DNA of 64,000 bases, taken from assembly GCF_040513375.1 (NCBI RefSeq), contig NZ_JBEVTG010000003.1, forward strand, positions 1 through 64,000, written 5' to 3'. Each line of letters starts with the position of its first letter. Within the stretch, counting starts at the first letter, position 1. The notes under the pieces were generated by a model. The model searched no databases and was not told the origin of the DNA. It was given only the letters and a program-made list of their open reading frames with translations. Source of the stretch: Flagellimonas_B algarum. Lineage in GTDB: Bacteria > Bacteroidota > Bacteroidia > Flavobacteriales > Flavobacteriaceae. A program made the translations under genes and the position numbers. Shown piece after piece: positions 24,798-32,622 of the stretch.

Positions 24798-27056
24798 TCA
24801 AGCCAATTTTTCCAAAATTCCGTCCAAGGCGGTCACGACCGTATCCACGTTCGCTTTTGAAAAACAAAGCGGCGGCTTGCTCTTCAATACATTGTTATAA
24901 GGACCATCCGTACTGATCAGGATGTGTTGTTGCCGTAAGGCGTTCTTGACCTGTTGTGCCAATGCGGTATGGGGTTGTTTCGTGTGGGGAAAAACCAATT
25001 CGACCCCTAAGAACAAGCCCTCCCCCCTGACGTCCCCGATAACCGGATGACGGCCTTTAAGTTCGTTCAGGGCCTCTTGATAGTAGGAGCCCACTTTTTT
25101 CGCGTTTAATTGCAACCCTTCTTCCTCAATGACATCAAGCACGGCGAGGCCAATTGCACAAGAGACCGGATTGCCCCCAAAAGAGCTGAAGAACTCCACT
25201 CCCTTTTCGAAGGAGGCCGCGATGGCCTTGGTGGTGACCACGGCGCCGATGGGGTGGCCGTTGCCCATGGGTTTGCCAAGAATCACGATGTCAGGGACCA
25301 CGCCATGGGCCTCGAAACCCCAGAACCATGTACCCAATCGCCCAAATCCGGTTTGCACTTCATCACTGATACACAGTCCACCCTGCTCGCGTATTGCCGG
25401 GTACATCGTCTGCAAATATCCAGGGGCCAGGGGTACTTGCCCTCCGCAGCCTACGATAGGTTCACTAATAAAAGCGGCGACCTGATCGATGTTCGCTAGT
25501 TCATCTTGGGCGTACTTGGGTCCTGCACTATCTTGATCGGTATACCGGCCCTTGTAGGTATCCGGAAGCATGGCTTTGATGATATGCCCTTTTTGACCCT
25601 GGCCTTTGGTATTGTTGTATTTGTAGTGGCTGATGTCGATACCGATCTGCGTGTTGCCATGATAGCCGTGTTCCATGACCATTAGGTTTGGTAGTTGGGT
25701 ATGGGCCATGGCCAATCGAACTGCCAAATCACTGGCGGCACTTCCCGAATTCACGAAGAACACCTTGCATAAGGACTCCGGGAATTTAGACAAGAGCCGT
25801 TCCGCGTAGGTGCCCAACAGGTCGTATACATATCGGGTGTTCGTGTTTAAGCGCGCCATTTGCCCCTGTCCGGCTTCAACTACTTTCGGATGGCAGTGTC
25901 CCACATGGGGGATGTTGTTGTAGGCATCCAGAAACGCATTCCCTTCGGTATCATACATGTATTGAAAGGCCGCACCTTCCATCGGAATGGGGTTTCGGTA
26001 ACTCAAGGACAAACTTCGGCTTAATAGATTCGTCCTTTGTTCCAAGGCCGCATCAAAATCCCAAGAGGGTTCAAGAGTATAGCCACAGGCCTGTAGAAAC
26101 CGGTCTTCGACCGCCTTGGGGTTCAAGGACAGCCAATGTTTCAGTAGCGCCCAGGCTTGTGCTTCACTACTGATCGCATAGTTGTTCTCAGGGTCGACCT
26201 TTTTGGCATGGGCAGCGTTGCAAAGGCTGATGCACAGTCGCGCGGCGATCAGCCAATACAAGAGTTTGAGTTCTTTTGCGTCGAGGGGCAATTCGGCATG
26301 ATAAGCCTTTAAAAATGGAATCGCCTGAGGCAAAGGATCCTTTTCGAACCGATAGAGGATATAGGTCAGGGCAATGGCCACTTCATGGATCAAGGGGGCA
26401 TAAACGACGTCTCCGAAATCAATAAGTCCACTTACGCCATCGCCTGATACCAGTACGTTCCATTCATTGGCATCGTTATGGATGACCGCTTTTCGCAGCC
26501 CCGGCAATTGAGGAGCCACCTCAAGCTCGAACCGATCCATAAAGTATTGGACGACGGCCCGGTCGTGCGGATTTTCGATATCACTTAGAAAGGGTCGGTT
26601 GCGTTGCAATTGCGCAAGGTCCCAGTGGTATACCCGCGCTTCCAGGCAATAGTCCTTAAAATCAACTAATGCGGCGTTGGTCTTGGCCAAGAAGGTTCCT
26701 AAAGAGGTCAGCTGTTCTTTTGTGGGTGAAAGCTCGCCCAGAAAGGTTCCTTCGACAAAACTGAGCATGCGACAAATACAGTGCTCCCCTGCTATGGTCG
26801 ATCGTTTCACATAGGAGCCATCGATAAAGGCTACCGGTTTAGGAAAATCACCAATGGATTCGGAGCGTCCAACGAGATGCAAGAGCAGCTCGTTTTCAGC
26901 AACGACCAAATCGAACTGCCCACTTTGTTCGGAATAGGTTTTAAAAATAAAGGTGCCGTTTTCAGCGACGACCTTGTAGTTGCAATTGGCGTATCCGTTG
27001 ATTTTCTTGACCGACAAGACCTTGAGCCCAAAGGCTTCCGAAACGAATGTTTTCAT
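24798..27056 (-). CDS. Fused APH-type kinase / class III aminotransferase-like phospho-lyase
   Basis: A 752-residue two-domain cytoplasmic enzyme. Residues 1-320 are an aminoglycoside-phosphotransferase fold: VIHNDANEWNVL holds the catalytic His193-Asp195 pair and GLIDFGDV the Mg-binding Asp. Residues about 340-752 are a class III PLP-dependent fold, with GSAASDLAVRLA, ISDEVQTGFGRLG and ILGKPMGNG, the PLP lysine at about 595. In animals the separate equivalents are hydroxylysine kinase and the PLP phospho-lyases for phosphohydroxylysine or phosphoethanolamine; bacterial fusions of the two are known. So the kinase probably phosphorylates a hydroxy-amine and the second domain removes phosphate and ammonia. 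The substrate is not certain. Some homologues have an M23 peptidase domain between the two; this one does not. Confidence 0.88.
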   Translation of the reverse strand: MKTFVSEAFGLKVLSVKKINGYANCNYKVVAENGTFIFKTYSEQSGQFDLVVAENELLLHLVGRSESIGDFPKPVAFIDGSYVKRSTIAGEHCICRMLSFVEGTFLGELSPTKEQLTSLGTFLAKTNAALVDFKDYCLEARVYHWDLAQLQRNRPFLSDIENPHDRAVVQYFMDRFELEVAPQLPGLRKAVIHNDANEWNVLVSGDGVSGLIDFGDVVYAPLIHEVAIALTYILYRFEKDPLPQAIPFLKAYHAELPLDAKELKLLYWLIAARLCISLCNAAHAKKVDPENNYAISSEAQAWALLKHWLSLNPKAVEDRFLQACGYTLEPSWDFDAALEQRTNLLSRSLSLSYRNPIPMEGAAFQYMYDTEGNAFLDAYNNIPHVGHCHPKVVEAGQGQMARLNTNTRYVYDLLGTYAERLLSKFPESLCKVFFVNSGSAASDLAVRLAMAHTQLPNLMVMEHGYHGNTQIGIDISHYKYNNTKGQGQKGHIIKAMLPDTYKGRYTDQDSAGPKYAQDELANIDQVAAFISEPIVGCGGQVPLAPGYLQTMYPAIREQGGLCISDEVQTGFGRLGTWFWGFEAHGVVPDIVILGKPMGNGHPIGAVVTTKAIAASFEKGVEFFSSFGGNPVSCAIGLAVLDVIEEEGLQLNAKKVGSYYQEALNELKGRHPVIGDVRGEGLFLGVELVFPHTKQPHTALAQQVKNALRQQHILISTDGPYNNVLKSKPPLCFSKANVDTVVTALDGILEKLA

Positions 27057-27068
27057 GCTAGGGTCGGC

Positions 27069-27932
27069 TTAGACATCACACCTTCGGAAGGCGTCTTTCA
27101 AGGCGTCGATCTTATTGTCCCAAGTAACGATGAACTCTTGGGCCACATAGCCCGAAAACCCGGTTTCCAGAATAGCTTTCATGATGGCCGGATAATAAAG
27201 TTCTTGGGTTTCATCGATTTCATTGCGCCCGGGAACCCCAGCCGTATGATAATGCCCGAAATAAGGATGGTAATTACGTATGCTTCTGATGATGTCCCCT
27301 TCCTGGATCTGCATGTGGTAAATATCGAACAGTAGTTTGAAGTGTTCGCTGCCAAGATGCTTGCAGAGCTCTACCCCCCAAAGGGAATTGTCACACATGT
27401 AGTCGGGATGGTTGACTTGGTTGAACAGTTCCATTTGGATCACCACGCCGTGTTTTTCGGCTAGAGGGAGGATCTTCGATAGGCCATCGACGCAGTTTTG
27501 CAGCCCGACATAATCGTTCATACCCCTGCGGTTGCCACTGAAGCAGATGAGGTTGGTGTAACCGGCCTCGGCCACTTGCGGAATAATGTCGGTATAGTTG
27601 GCGATGAGCTGTTCGTGGTATTTTGGGTCGTTCCACCCTTCGGTCAGGCTGATTTCGGCCCCATTGCACATCGAACAATGGATGTCGTGTTCTTTGAGCA
27701 ACGGCCAATCTTTCGGTCCGATCAAATCGATGGCTTTGATGCCCAATTGATTCAAGACCTTTAAGAAATCGGCCAACGGGATGTCATCGAAACACCATTG
27801 GCAGACGCTGTGGTTGATGTTGTGCTTCAAATCGAAATCCTTAGGGCCGTTCGTGGATTGGGCGATACCGTTGGTAGTAACCATCGCTGCAGAACCCACC
27901 GCCGCCGTGGCAATAAAATCGCGTCGTTTCAT
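27069..27932 (-). CDS. TIM-barrel protein, hydroxypyruvate isomerase-like
   Basis: A 287-residue protein with a Tat-like signal (MKRRDFIATAA; twin Arg, cleavage near IAQ) and then a xylose-isomerase-type TIM barrel resembling hydroxypyruvate isomerase (Hyi) and sugar epimerases. Metal-binding positions are visible: ELFN (Glu near residue 166), FDIYHMQIQEGD (Asp near 201 and His), HYHTAG (His), and AQEFIVTWDN near the end (Glu). The C-terminus ends RRCDV. It precedes the kinase/lyase fusion by 12 bp on the same strand, so they may be one unit, though no common pathway is evident. The substrate is unknown. Confidence 0.8.
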   Translation of the reverse strand: MKRRDFIATAAVGSAAMVTTNGIAQSTNGPKDFDLKHNINHSVCQWCFDDIPLADFLKVLNQLGIKAIDLIGPKDWPLLKEHDIHCSMCNGAEISLTEGWNDPKYHEQLIANYTDIIPQVAEAGYTNLICFSGNRRGMNDYVGLQNCVDGLSKILPLAEKHGVVIQMELFNQVNHPDYMCDNSLWGVELCKHLGSEHFKLLFDIYHMQIQEGDIIRSIRNYHPYFGHYHTAGVPGRNEIDETQELYYPAIMKAILETGFSGYVAQEFIVTWDNKIDALKDAFRRCDV

Positions 27933-27975
27933 TGGTGTTGTTTTGTTGAAGAAAGATAGTACTTTCGAAACTGAA

Positions 27976-28212
27976 ATGGAAATGCAACCGGATCCAAGGC
28001 GATTACTTGAAATGGCCCATTATCGAATGCCCTATGGAAAATACAAAGGCAGGTATTTGGTCGATCTTCCGTTAGCCTACCTGGTCTGGTTCCGTCAAAA
28101 AGGATTTCCTTCCGGAAGGTTGGGCGAACACCTTCAGACGATGCTCGATCTGAAGTCGGACGGGCTGGAGCCCATCATTCGAAAATTACAGCAAGATTTT
28201 CCCAAACCCTGA
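27976..28212 (+). CDS. DUF3820 family small protein
   Basis: The ATG at 27976 gives 78 residues (MEMQPDPRRLLEMAHYRMPYGKYK, shown in part); ATG at 27982 is equally likely. The frame is open further left but only over the TIM-barrel gene. The core is MPYGKYKGRYLVDLPLAYLVW followed by a Gly-rich LGEHLQTM; this matches DUF3820, a family thought to bind nucleic acid because it is related to the Rad51-associated or exonuclease 'PD-DxK-like' accessory segment. I do not know its function. It is divergent from the TIM-barrel gene by only 43 bp and lies 55 bp before pyrG. Confidence 0.7.
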   Translation: MEMQPDPRRLLEMAHYRMPYGKYKGRYLVDLPLAYLVWFRQKGFPSGRLGEHLQTMLDLKSDGLEPIIRKLQQDFPKP

Positions 28213-28235
28213 CTCGGTTTTCCCACCATAATTCG

Positions 28236-28243
28236 TACCTTTA
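28236..28243 (+). promoter_or_regulatory. Possible -7 element for pyrG
   Basis: TACCTTTA differs from TAnnTTTG at the last base and lies 24 bp before the ATG. The -33 is not clear. Confidence 0.28.
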
Positions 28244-28267
28244 CGCCCCGTAACGACAACTTCAATC

Positions 28268-29905
28268 ATGGCCGAGACCAAGTATATTTTTGTTACGGGA
28301 GGCGTAACATCTTCATTAGGAAAAGGGATTATCGCCGCTTCATTGGCAAAATTACTTCAAGCCAGGGGCTACAAGACCACCATTCAAAAATTAGACCCAT
28401 ATATCAATGTGGATCCAGGTACGTTGAATCCTTACGAGCACGGAGAGTGCTATGTGACCGATGATGGGGCCGAAACCGATTTGGATCTCGGGCATTACGA
28501 ACGGTTTTTGAACGTTCGTACCTCTCAGGCGAACAACGTCACTACGGGCCGAATCTACCAAAGTGTTATCGAAAAAGAACGACGGGGTGAATTTTTGGGT
28601 AAGACCGTGCAAGTCGTACCCCATATCACCAATGAGATCAAGGAACGTGTCCAATTGTTGGGTAAAAGTGGCGACTACGATATCGTCATTACGGAGATCG
28701 GAGGTACCGTTGGTGATATCGAGTCCTTACCCTATATCGAAGCCGTACGGCAATTGCTGTGGGAATTGGGTGAGAACAACGGTATCGTCATCCACCTGAC
28801 CTTGGTGCCCTTTTTGTCGGCCGCCGGTGAATTAAAGACCAAACCCACCCAGCACTCGGTAAAGACCCTGATGGAAAGTGGGATCAAAGCCGATATTCTC
28901 GTTTGTCGCACCGAACACGATATTTCAAACGATAAACGCGAGAAACTGGCCTTGTTCTGTAATGTAAGCAGGGAAGCCGTAGTGCAATCCATTGACGCGT
29001 CAACGATTTATGATGTGCCGATTTTGATGCAGCAGGAGGGCTTGGATACGGTCGCCCTGAAAAAATTGGCCTTGTCGGACGCCATGGATCCCGATCTTTC
29101 GCATTGGCGGGAATTTCTAAAGAAACACAAAAACCCCAAGAGCGAAGTGACCATTGGGCTCATCGGAAAGTATGTCGAGCTGCAGGACTCTTATAAATCC
29201 ATCTTGGAATCCTTCATCCATGCCGGCGCGGCCAATGAAGTGAAGGTCAAGGTGCGATCCATCCATTCCGAACACCTTTCGGAAAGCGATATCGACAAAA
29301 AATTGATGGGCTTGGACGGATTGCTGGTTGCCCCGGGCTTCGGGGAGCGGGGTATTGAAGGTAAGATATTGGCCGTGCGTTATGCCCGTGAAAACAACAT
29401 GCCGTTTTTGGGCATCTGTCTAGGAATGCAAATGGCGGTCATCGAGTTCGCCCGAAACGTGCTGGGCTTGGAGGGTGCCAATTCGACCGAGATGGACGAG
29501 CGCACGCCATATCCGGTCATCAACTTGATGGAAGAGCAGAAATCCGTAACCAACAAAGGCGGAACCATGCGTTTAGGGGCTTGGGATTGCGAATTGACCG
29601 ACGGTTCCTTGGTAAAGGAAGTGTATCAGGGGGAATCGAAAATCGCCGAAAGACACCGCCATCGTTACGAGTTCAACAACGCTTATCGGGAAGAAATGGA
29701 AGCGGCCGGCTTGGTCGCATCGGGAATCAATACCGAAACCGATTTGGTCGAGATCGTCGAATTGCCGTCGCACCCATGGTTCGTTGGGGTACAATACCAT
29801 CCTGAATACAAAAGTACGGTCGCCAATCCGCATCCTTTGTTCGTTGGTTTCGTCAAAGCGGTACTGGCCCAAAAACTACAACAAACTAATGCCAGTTTGG
29901 CATAA
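28268..29905 (+). CDS. pyrG: CTP synthase
   Basis: A 545-residue enzyme that converts UTP to CTP with ATP and glutamine. The synthase domain (1-270) begins KYIFVTGGVTSSLGKGI, with the P-loop, then KLDPYINVDPGTLNPYEHGE and the Mg-binding TDDGAETDLDLGHYERF. The glutamine amidotransferase domain (about 295-540) has LIGKYVELQDSYKS, nucleophile Cys in LGICLGMQMAVIEFA, and the His/Glu pair in GVQYHPEYKS. The full length and all motifs are intact. It is followed at 64 bp by yidC, which has its own promoter inside the pyrG 3' end. Confidence 0.96.
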   Translation: MAETKYIFVTGGVTSSLGKGIIAASLAKLLQARGYKTTIQKLDPYINVDPGTLNPYEHGECYVTDDGAETDLDLGHYERFLNVRTSQANNVTTGRIYQSVIEKERRGEFLGKTVQVVPHITNEIKERVQLLGKSGDYDIVITEIGGTVGDIESLPYIEAVRQLLWELGENNGIVIHLTLVPFLSAAGELKTKPTQHSVKTLMESGIKADILVCRTEHDISNDKREKLALFCNVSREAVVQSIDASTIYDVPILMQQEGLDTVALKKLALSDAMDPDLSHWREFLKKHKNPKSEVTIGLIGKYVELQDSYKSILESFIHAGAANEVKVKVRSIHSEHLSESDIDKKLMGLDGLLVAPGFGERGIEGKILAVRYARENNMPFLGICLGMQMAVIEFARNVLGLEGANSTEMDERTPYPVINLMEEQKSVTNKGGTMRLGAWDCELTDGSLVKEVYQGESKIAERHRHRYEFNNAYREEMEAAGLVASGINTETDLVEIVELPSHPWFVGVQYHPEYKSTVANPHPLFVGFVKAVLAQKLQQTNASLA

Positions 29906-29929
29906 ACTCCACTTTTGGACATATATTTG
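29896..29929 (+). promoter_or_regulatory. Promoter of yidC
   Basis: TTTG (29896-29899), a 22-bp spacer and TATATTTG (29922-29929) match the Bacteroidota consensus. The -33 is within the last codons of pyrG. Transcription would start near 29934, leaving a leader of about 36 nt. Confidence 0.5.
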
Positions 29930-29969
29930 CGAGCCTTTGGGCACGATACACCTTAGATAAGACACGTTC

Positions 29970-31835
29970 ATGGAAGAAAAGAAGTTGGATGTCAATTCCA
30001 TTATCGGATTCGTTCTGATTTTCGGAATCCTCATATTCTGGTTTTATATCACCAAACCGACCCCTGAAGAACTCGAGGCCGAAAAGGCAAAACAAGAACA
30101 GCTTGATGCCGCCGCCCAGGAAGAGCAAATGACCCCTGAAACACCCGTGGCCGAACCGGTTTTGGATTTACGGGATTCCACTGCGGTAGCCGAATACCAA
30201 AGTGCCATTGGGGCCTTCGCTTTCACCAAACCTTCGGAAGGCAATACCATCTTGGAAAATGAAGTGCTCTATCTCGAAATCGCGAACAAAGGGGCGCAGA
30301 TCGTCGAAGCCAAAATGAAAAGCTTCGTCGATTACGATTCCGTACCTATTTATTTGGTCAAAGATGGGAATGCCAATTTCGACCTTTCGTTTTCAACCAC
30401 TGATAATCGGGTATTGAGCAGCAACGACCTCTATTTTGAGCCCTCGTTGACCAAGAACGGTGACAACCAAGTACTTTCCATGAAGGCCAAAGTATCGGAG
30501 ACCCGCTTCTTAGAGTATCGATACGAAATGAAGCCCGACGAGTATTTGGTCGATTTTACCATCCGTACCCAAGACATGGGTTCGGTGTTGAATGCCTCCA
30601 AACCGGTCGATCTTCTATGGCAATTGAAAGGGATCCGGCACAATAAAAGCGTGCAATACGAAAACCGGTACACGCGCTTGACCTATAAGCATGACGGGGG
30701 CAAAATCAGCAAACTGTCCGAAAATAGTGATCTCGATGAAGAGACCGAGGTCGATATCAATTGGTTGTCGTACCGGCAACACTTTTTCAGTTCGATATTG
30801 GCAACAGGAACACACTTCAAAAGCGCTGACTTGACCTCAGAGAACCTGGTCGAGGAAGAAAGTAAAGAGACCAAGTTCACCAAAGCCTACACCACCAAGA
30901 CCACTTTGGACTATCAGGCCGGAGAACTTTCACAAAACATGCATTGGTACTACGGACCCACCGATGCCCGGGTACTTGATGATTATCAAGATTTGGGCCT
31001 TGTGGATTCCATACCGTTCGGTTGGGGTATTTTCGGATGGATCAATCGTTTTGTGTTCACGCCCTTTTACGCCTTTTTAAGTGGTTTTCTACCCTACGGT
31101 ATCGCGATTATCGTCATGACCATCCTTGTTCGATTGGCCTTATCACCGGTGACCTACAAATCCTACCTTTCACAGGCTAAGATGAAAGTCTTGAAGCCCG
31201 AGATTACGGAGCTTAACGAAAAGTACAAGGACAACGCCATGAAGAAGCAACAGGAAACCATGAAGTTGTACAACAAGGCAGGGGTGAGCCCAATGAGTGG
31301 GTGTATACCGGCTCTTTTACAATTGCCTATATTCTATGCCTTGTTCATGTTTTTCCCCACCTCGTTCTCTTTACGGCAAAAGTCCTTCTTATGGGCTGAG
31401 GATTTGAGTTCGTATGATACCATTTTCAATTTACCTTTTTCGATACCGTTTTATGGCGATCACGTAAGTCTGTTCCCTATTTTGGCATCGATCGCGATTT
31501 TCTTTTACATGACCTTGACCACAGGGCAAACGATGCAGATGCAACAACAACCGGGGATGCCGAACATGAAGTTCATCATGTATCTTTCACCCTTGTTGAT
31601 GTTGTTTTTCTTCAACAATTACGCCAGTGGGTTGAGTTTGTATTACTTCATTTCGAATTTGATCACGATCTTCATCATGTTGGCGATCAAGAACTATATT
31701 TTGGATGAGGATAAAATCCACGCCCAGATACAGGAAAACAAAAAGAAGCCCAAAAAGGAAAACCGCTTTCAAAAAAAGATGCGCGAAATGATGGAAGAGG
31801 CCGAGGCCCAAAAGCGTTCCGGCAGAAGAAAATAA
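29970..31835 (+). CDS. yidC: Membrane protein insertase YidC
   Basis: A 621-residue insertase. An N-terminal membrane helix (residues 11-27) precedes a large periplasmic beta-sandwich domain (about 60-340), then a cytoplasmic-to-membrane core of five helices beginning FGWINRFVFTPFYAFL. LLQLPIFYALFMFFP and SPLLMLFFFNNYASGLSLYYF are core transmembrane segments; the hydrophilic groove Arg is in ILVRLALSPVTYKSYLSQAK. The C-terminus is strongly basic (KKPKKENRFQKKMREM), which binds ribosomes. It inserts and folds inner-membrane proteins with or without SecYEG. The Bacteroidota form with a periplasmic domain is typical. Confidence 0.95.
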   Translation: MEEKKLDVNSIIGFVLIFGILIFWFYITKPTPEELEAEKAKQEQLDAAAQEEQMTPETPVAEPVLDLRDSTAVAEYQSAIGAFAFTKPSEGNTILENEVLYLEIANKGAQIVEAKMKSFVDYDSVPIYLVKDGNANFDLSFSTTDNRVLSSNDLYFEPSLTKNGDNQVLSMKAKVSETRFLEYRYEMKPDEYLVDFTIRTQDMGSVLNASKPVDLLWQLKGIRHNKSVQYENRYTRLTYKHDGGKISKLSENSDLDEETEVDINWLSYRQHFFSSILATGTHFKSADLTSENLVEEESKETKFTKAYTTKTTLDYQAGELSQNMHWYYGPTDARVLDDYQDLGLVDSIPFGWGIFGWINRFVFTPFYAFLSGFLPYGIAIIVMTILVRLALSPVTYKSYLSQAKMKVLKPEITELNEKYKDNAMKKQQETMKLYNKAGVSPMSGCIPALLQLPIFYALFMFFPTSFSLRQKSFLWAEDLSSYDTIFNLPFSIPFYGDHVSLFPILASIAIFFYMTLTTGQTMQMQQQPGMPNMKFIMYLSPLLMLFFFNNYASGLSLYYFISNLITIFIMLAIKNYILDEDKIHAQIQENKKKPKKENRFQKKMREMMEEAEAQKRSGRRK

Positions 31836-31847
31836 GGCTCAAGTTAA

Positions 31848-31863
31848 ACCTTTCATGAAAGGT
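31848..31863. repeat. ACCTTTCATGAAAGGT perfect palindrome
   Basis: A 16-bp perfect palindrome in the 55 bp between yidC and the DUF6515 gene. It has no T-run and could be an operator or, as RNA, a 6-bp hairpin with CATG loop. No promoter is obvious near it. Confidence 0.35.
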
Positions 31864-31890
31864 GTGGTCTAAACAAGAAAACACCGAGCT

Positions 31891-32454
31891 ATGAACGTTT
31901 TGAAATACCTATTGCCCTTTTTCCTGGCGCTATTGTTCCTTCCCATCGAAGCCGAAAGCCAAGTAGTGCGCCGCAAGCGTACGGTGGTGGTCACCAAGAA
32001 AGGCAACAAACGCATTACCCGAAGACAAGTCAGGCACGTTAATCGCCGCAACAGGTATCGTACGGTACGACGCCTACCGGCAGGTACCCGAACCATCGTG
32101 TATCGCAATGTAAGTTACCGTCCCGTACGTGGGGTCTACTTCGTACGTAGGGGAGGGGTGTATGTAAGGACCCGTCCACCCTTGGGTTTTCGGATCGCGA
32201 GGTTGACCGGCGCGATGCTCCGCCTATCAGTGAGGGGAGTGCCCTATGCCTATTCGGAAGGGGTGTTTTACCAAGAATCCGATGAGGGTTTCGAAGTGGT
32301 TGCCCCACCAAAAGGTGCGGTCATCGATACACTTCCCGAAGGGGCCGAAAGCATGTTGTTGGAAGACATGACCGCCTACGAACTCTACGAAACCTTATAT
32401 CAGGAAACGGATGCGGGCTATGAGGTCATCGGTACCTTAGACGACTTCGAATAA
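31891..32454 (+). CDS. DUF6515 family secreted Arg-rich protein
   Basis: A 187-residue protein with a signal peptide ending IEAESQ. Residues about 25-70 are very basic (VVRRKRTVVVTKK, then RRQVRHVNRRNRYRTVRRL), followed by tandem strands with the phrases YRNVSYRPVRGVYFVRRGG, VRGVPYAYSEGVFYQ and the acidic C-terminus ending LDDFE. This matches what I recall as DUF6515, small periplasmic or surface proteins of Bacteroidota. The N-terminal basic run would bind polyanions such as nucleic acid or LPS, but no function is known. It comes 55 bp after yidC and may be read from it. Confidence 0.75.
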   Translation: MNVLKYLLPFFLALLFLPIEAESQVVRRKRTVVVTKKGNKRITRRQVRHVNRRNRYRTVRRLPAGTRTIVYRNVSYRPVRGVYFVRRGGVYVRTRPPLGFRIARLTGAMLRLSVRGVPYAYSEGVFYQESDEGFEVVAPPKGAVIDTLPEGAESMLLEDMTAYELYETLYQETDAGYEVIGTLDDFE

Positions 32455-32496
32455 AGAACGGTTCGTTCCGATTACATTAATTTCAGGTTTTTCAAC

Positions 32497-32517
32497 GATG
32501 AACGGTTACGGTTCATC
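32497..32517. repeat. GATGAAC/GTTCATC inverted repeat
   Basis: A perfect 7-bp dyad with a 7-base loop in the 168-bp gap after the DUF6515 gene. There is no T-run after it, so it is at best a weak terminator; I see nothing else in the gap. Confidence 0.3.
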
Positions 32518-32622
32518 CAATTCGCGGCTTACTCTCAAAAAATAATAGTGTGCCTTGTTTGGTTTGTGGCTACCCAAACATGGATTTCCTATGCCTATGG
32601 TATCAACTTAAAATAGGATACT

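Noticed and set aside
26781..27335. Open frame of 184 codons antisense to the kinase/lyase and TIM-barrel genes
   Set aside because: Spans the junction of two well-supported genes on the other strand with no start signal or known motif.
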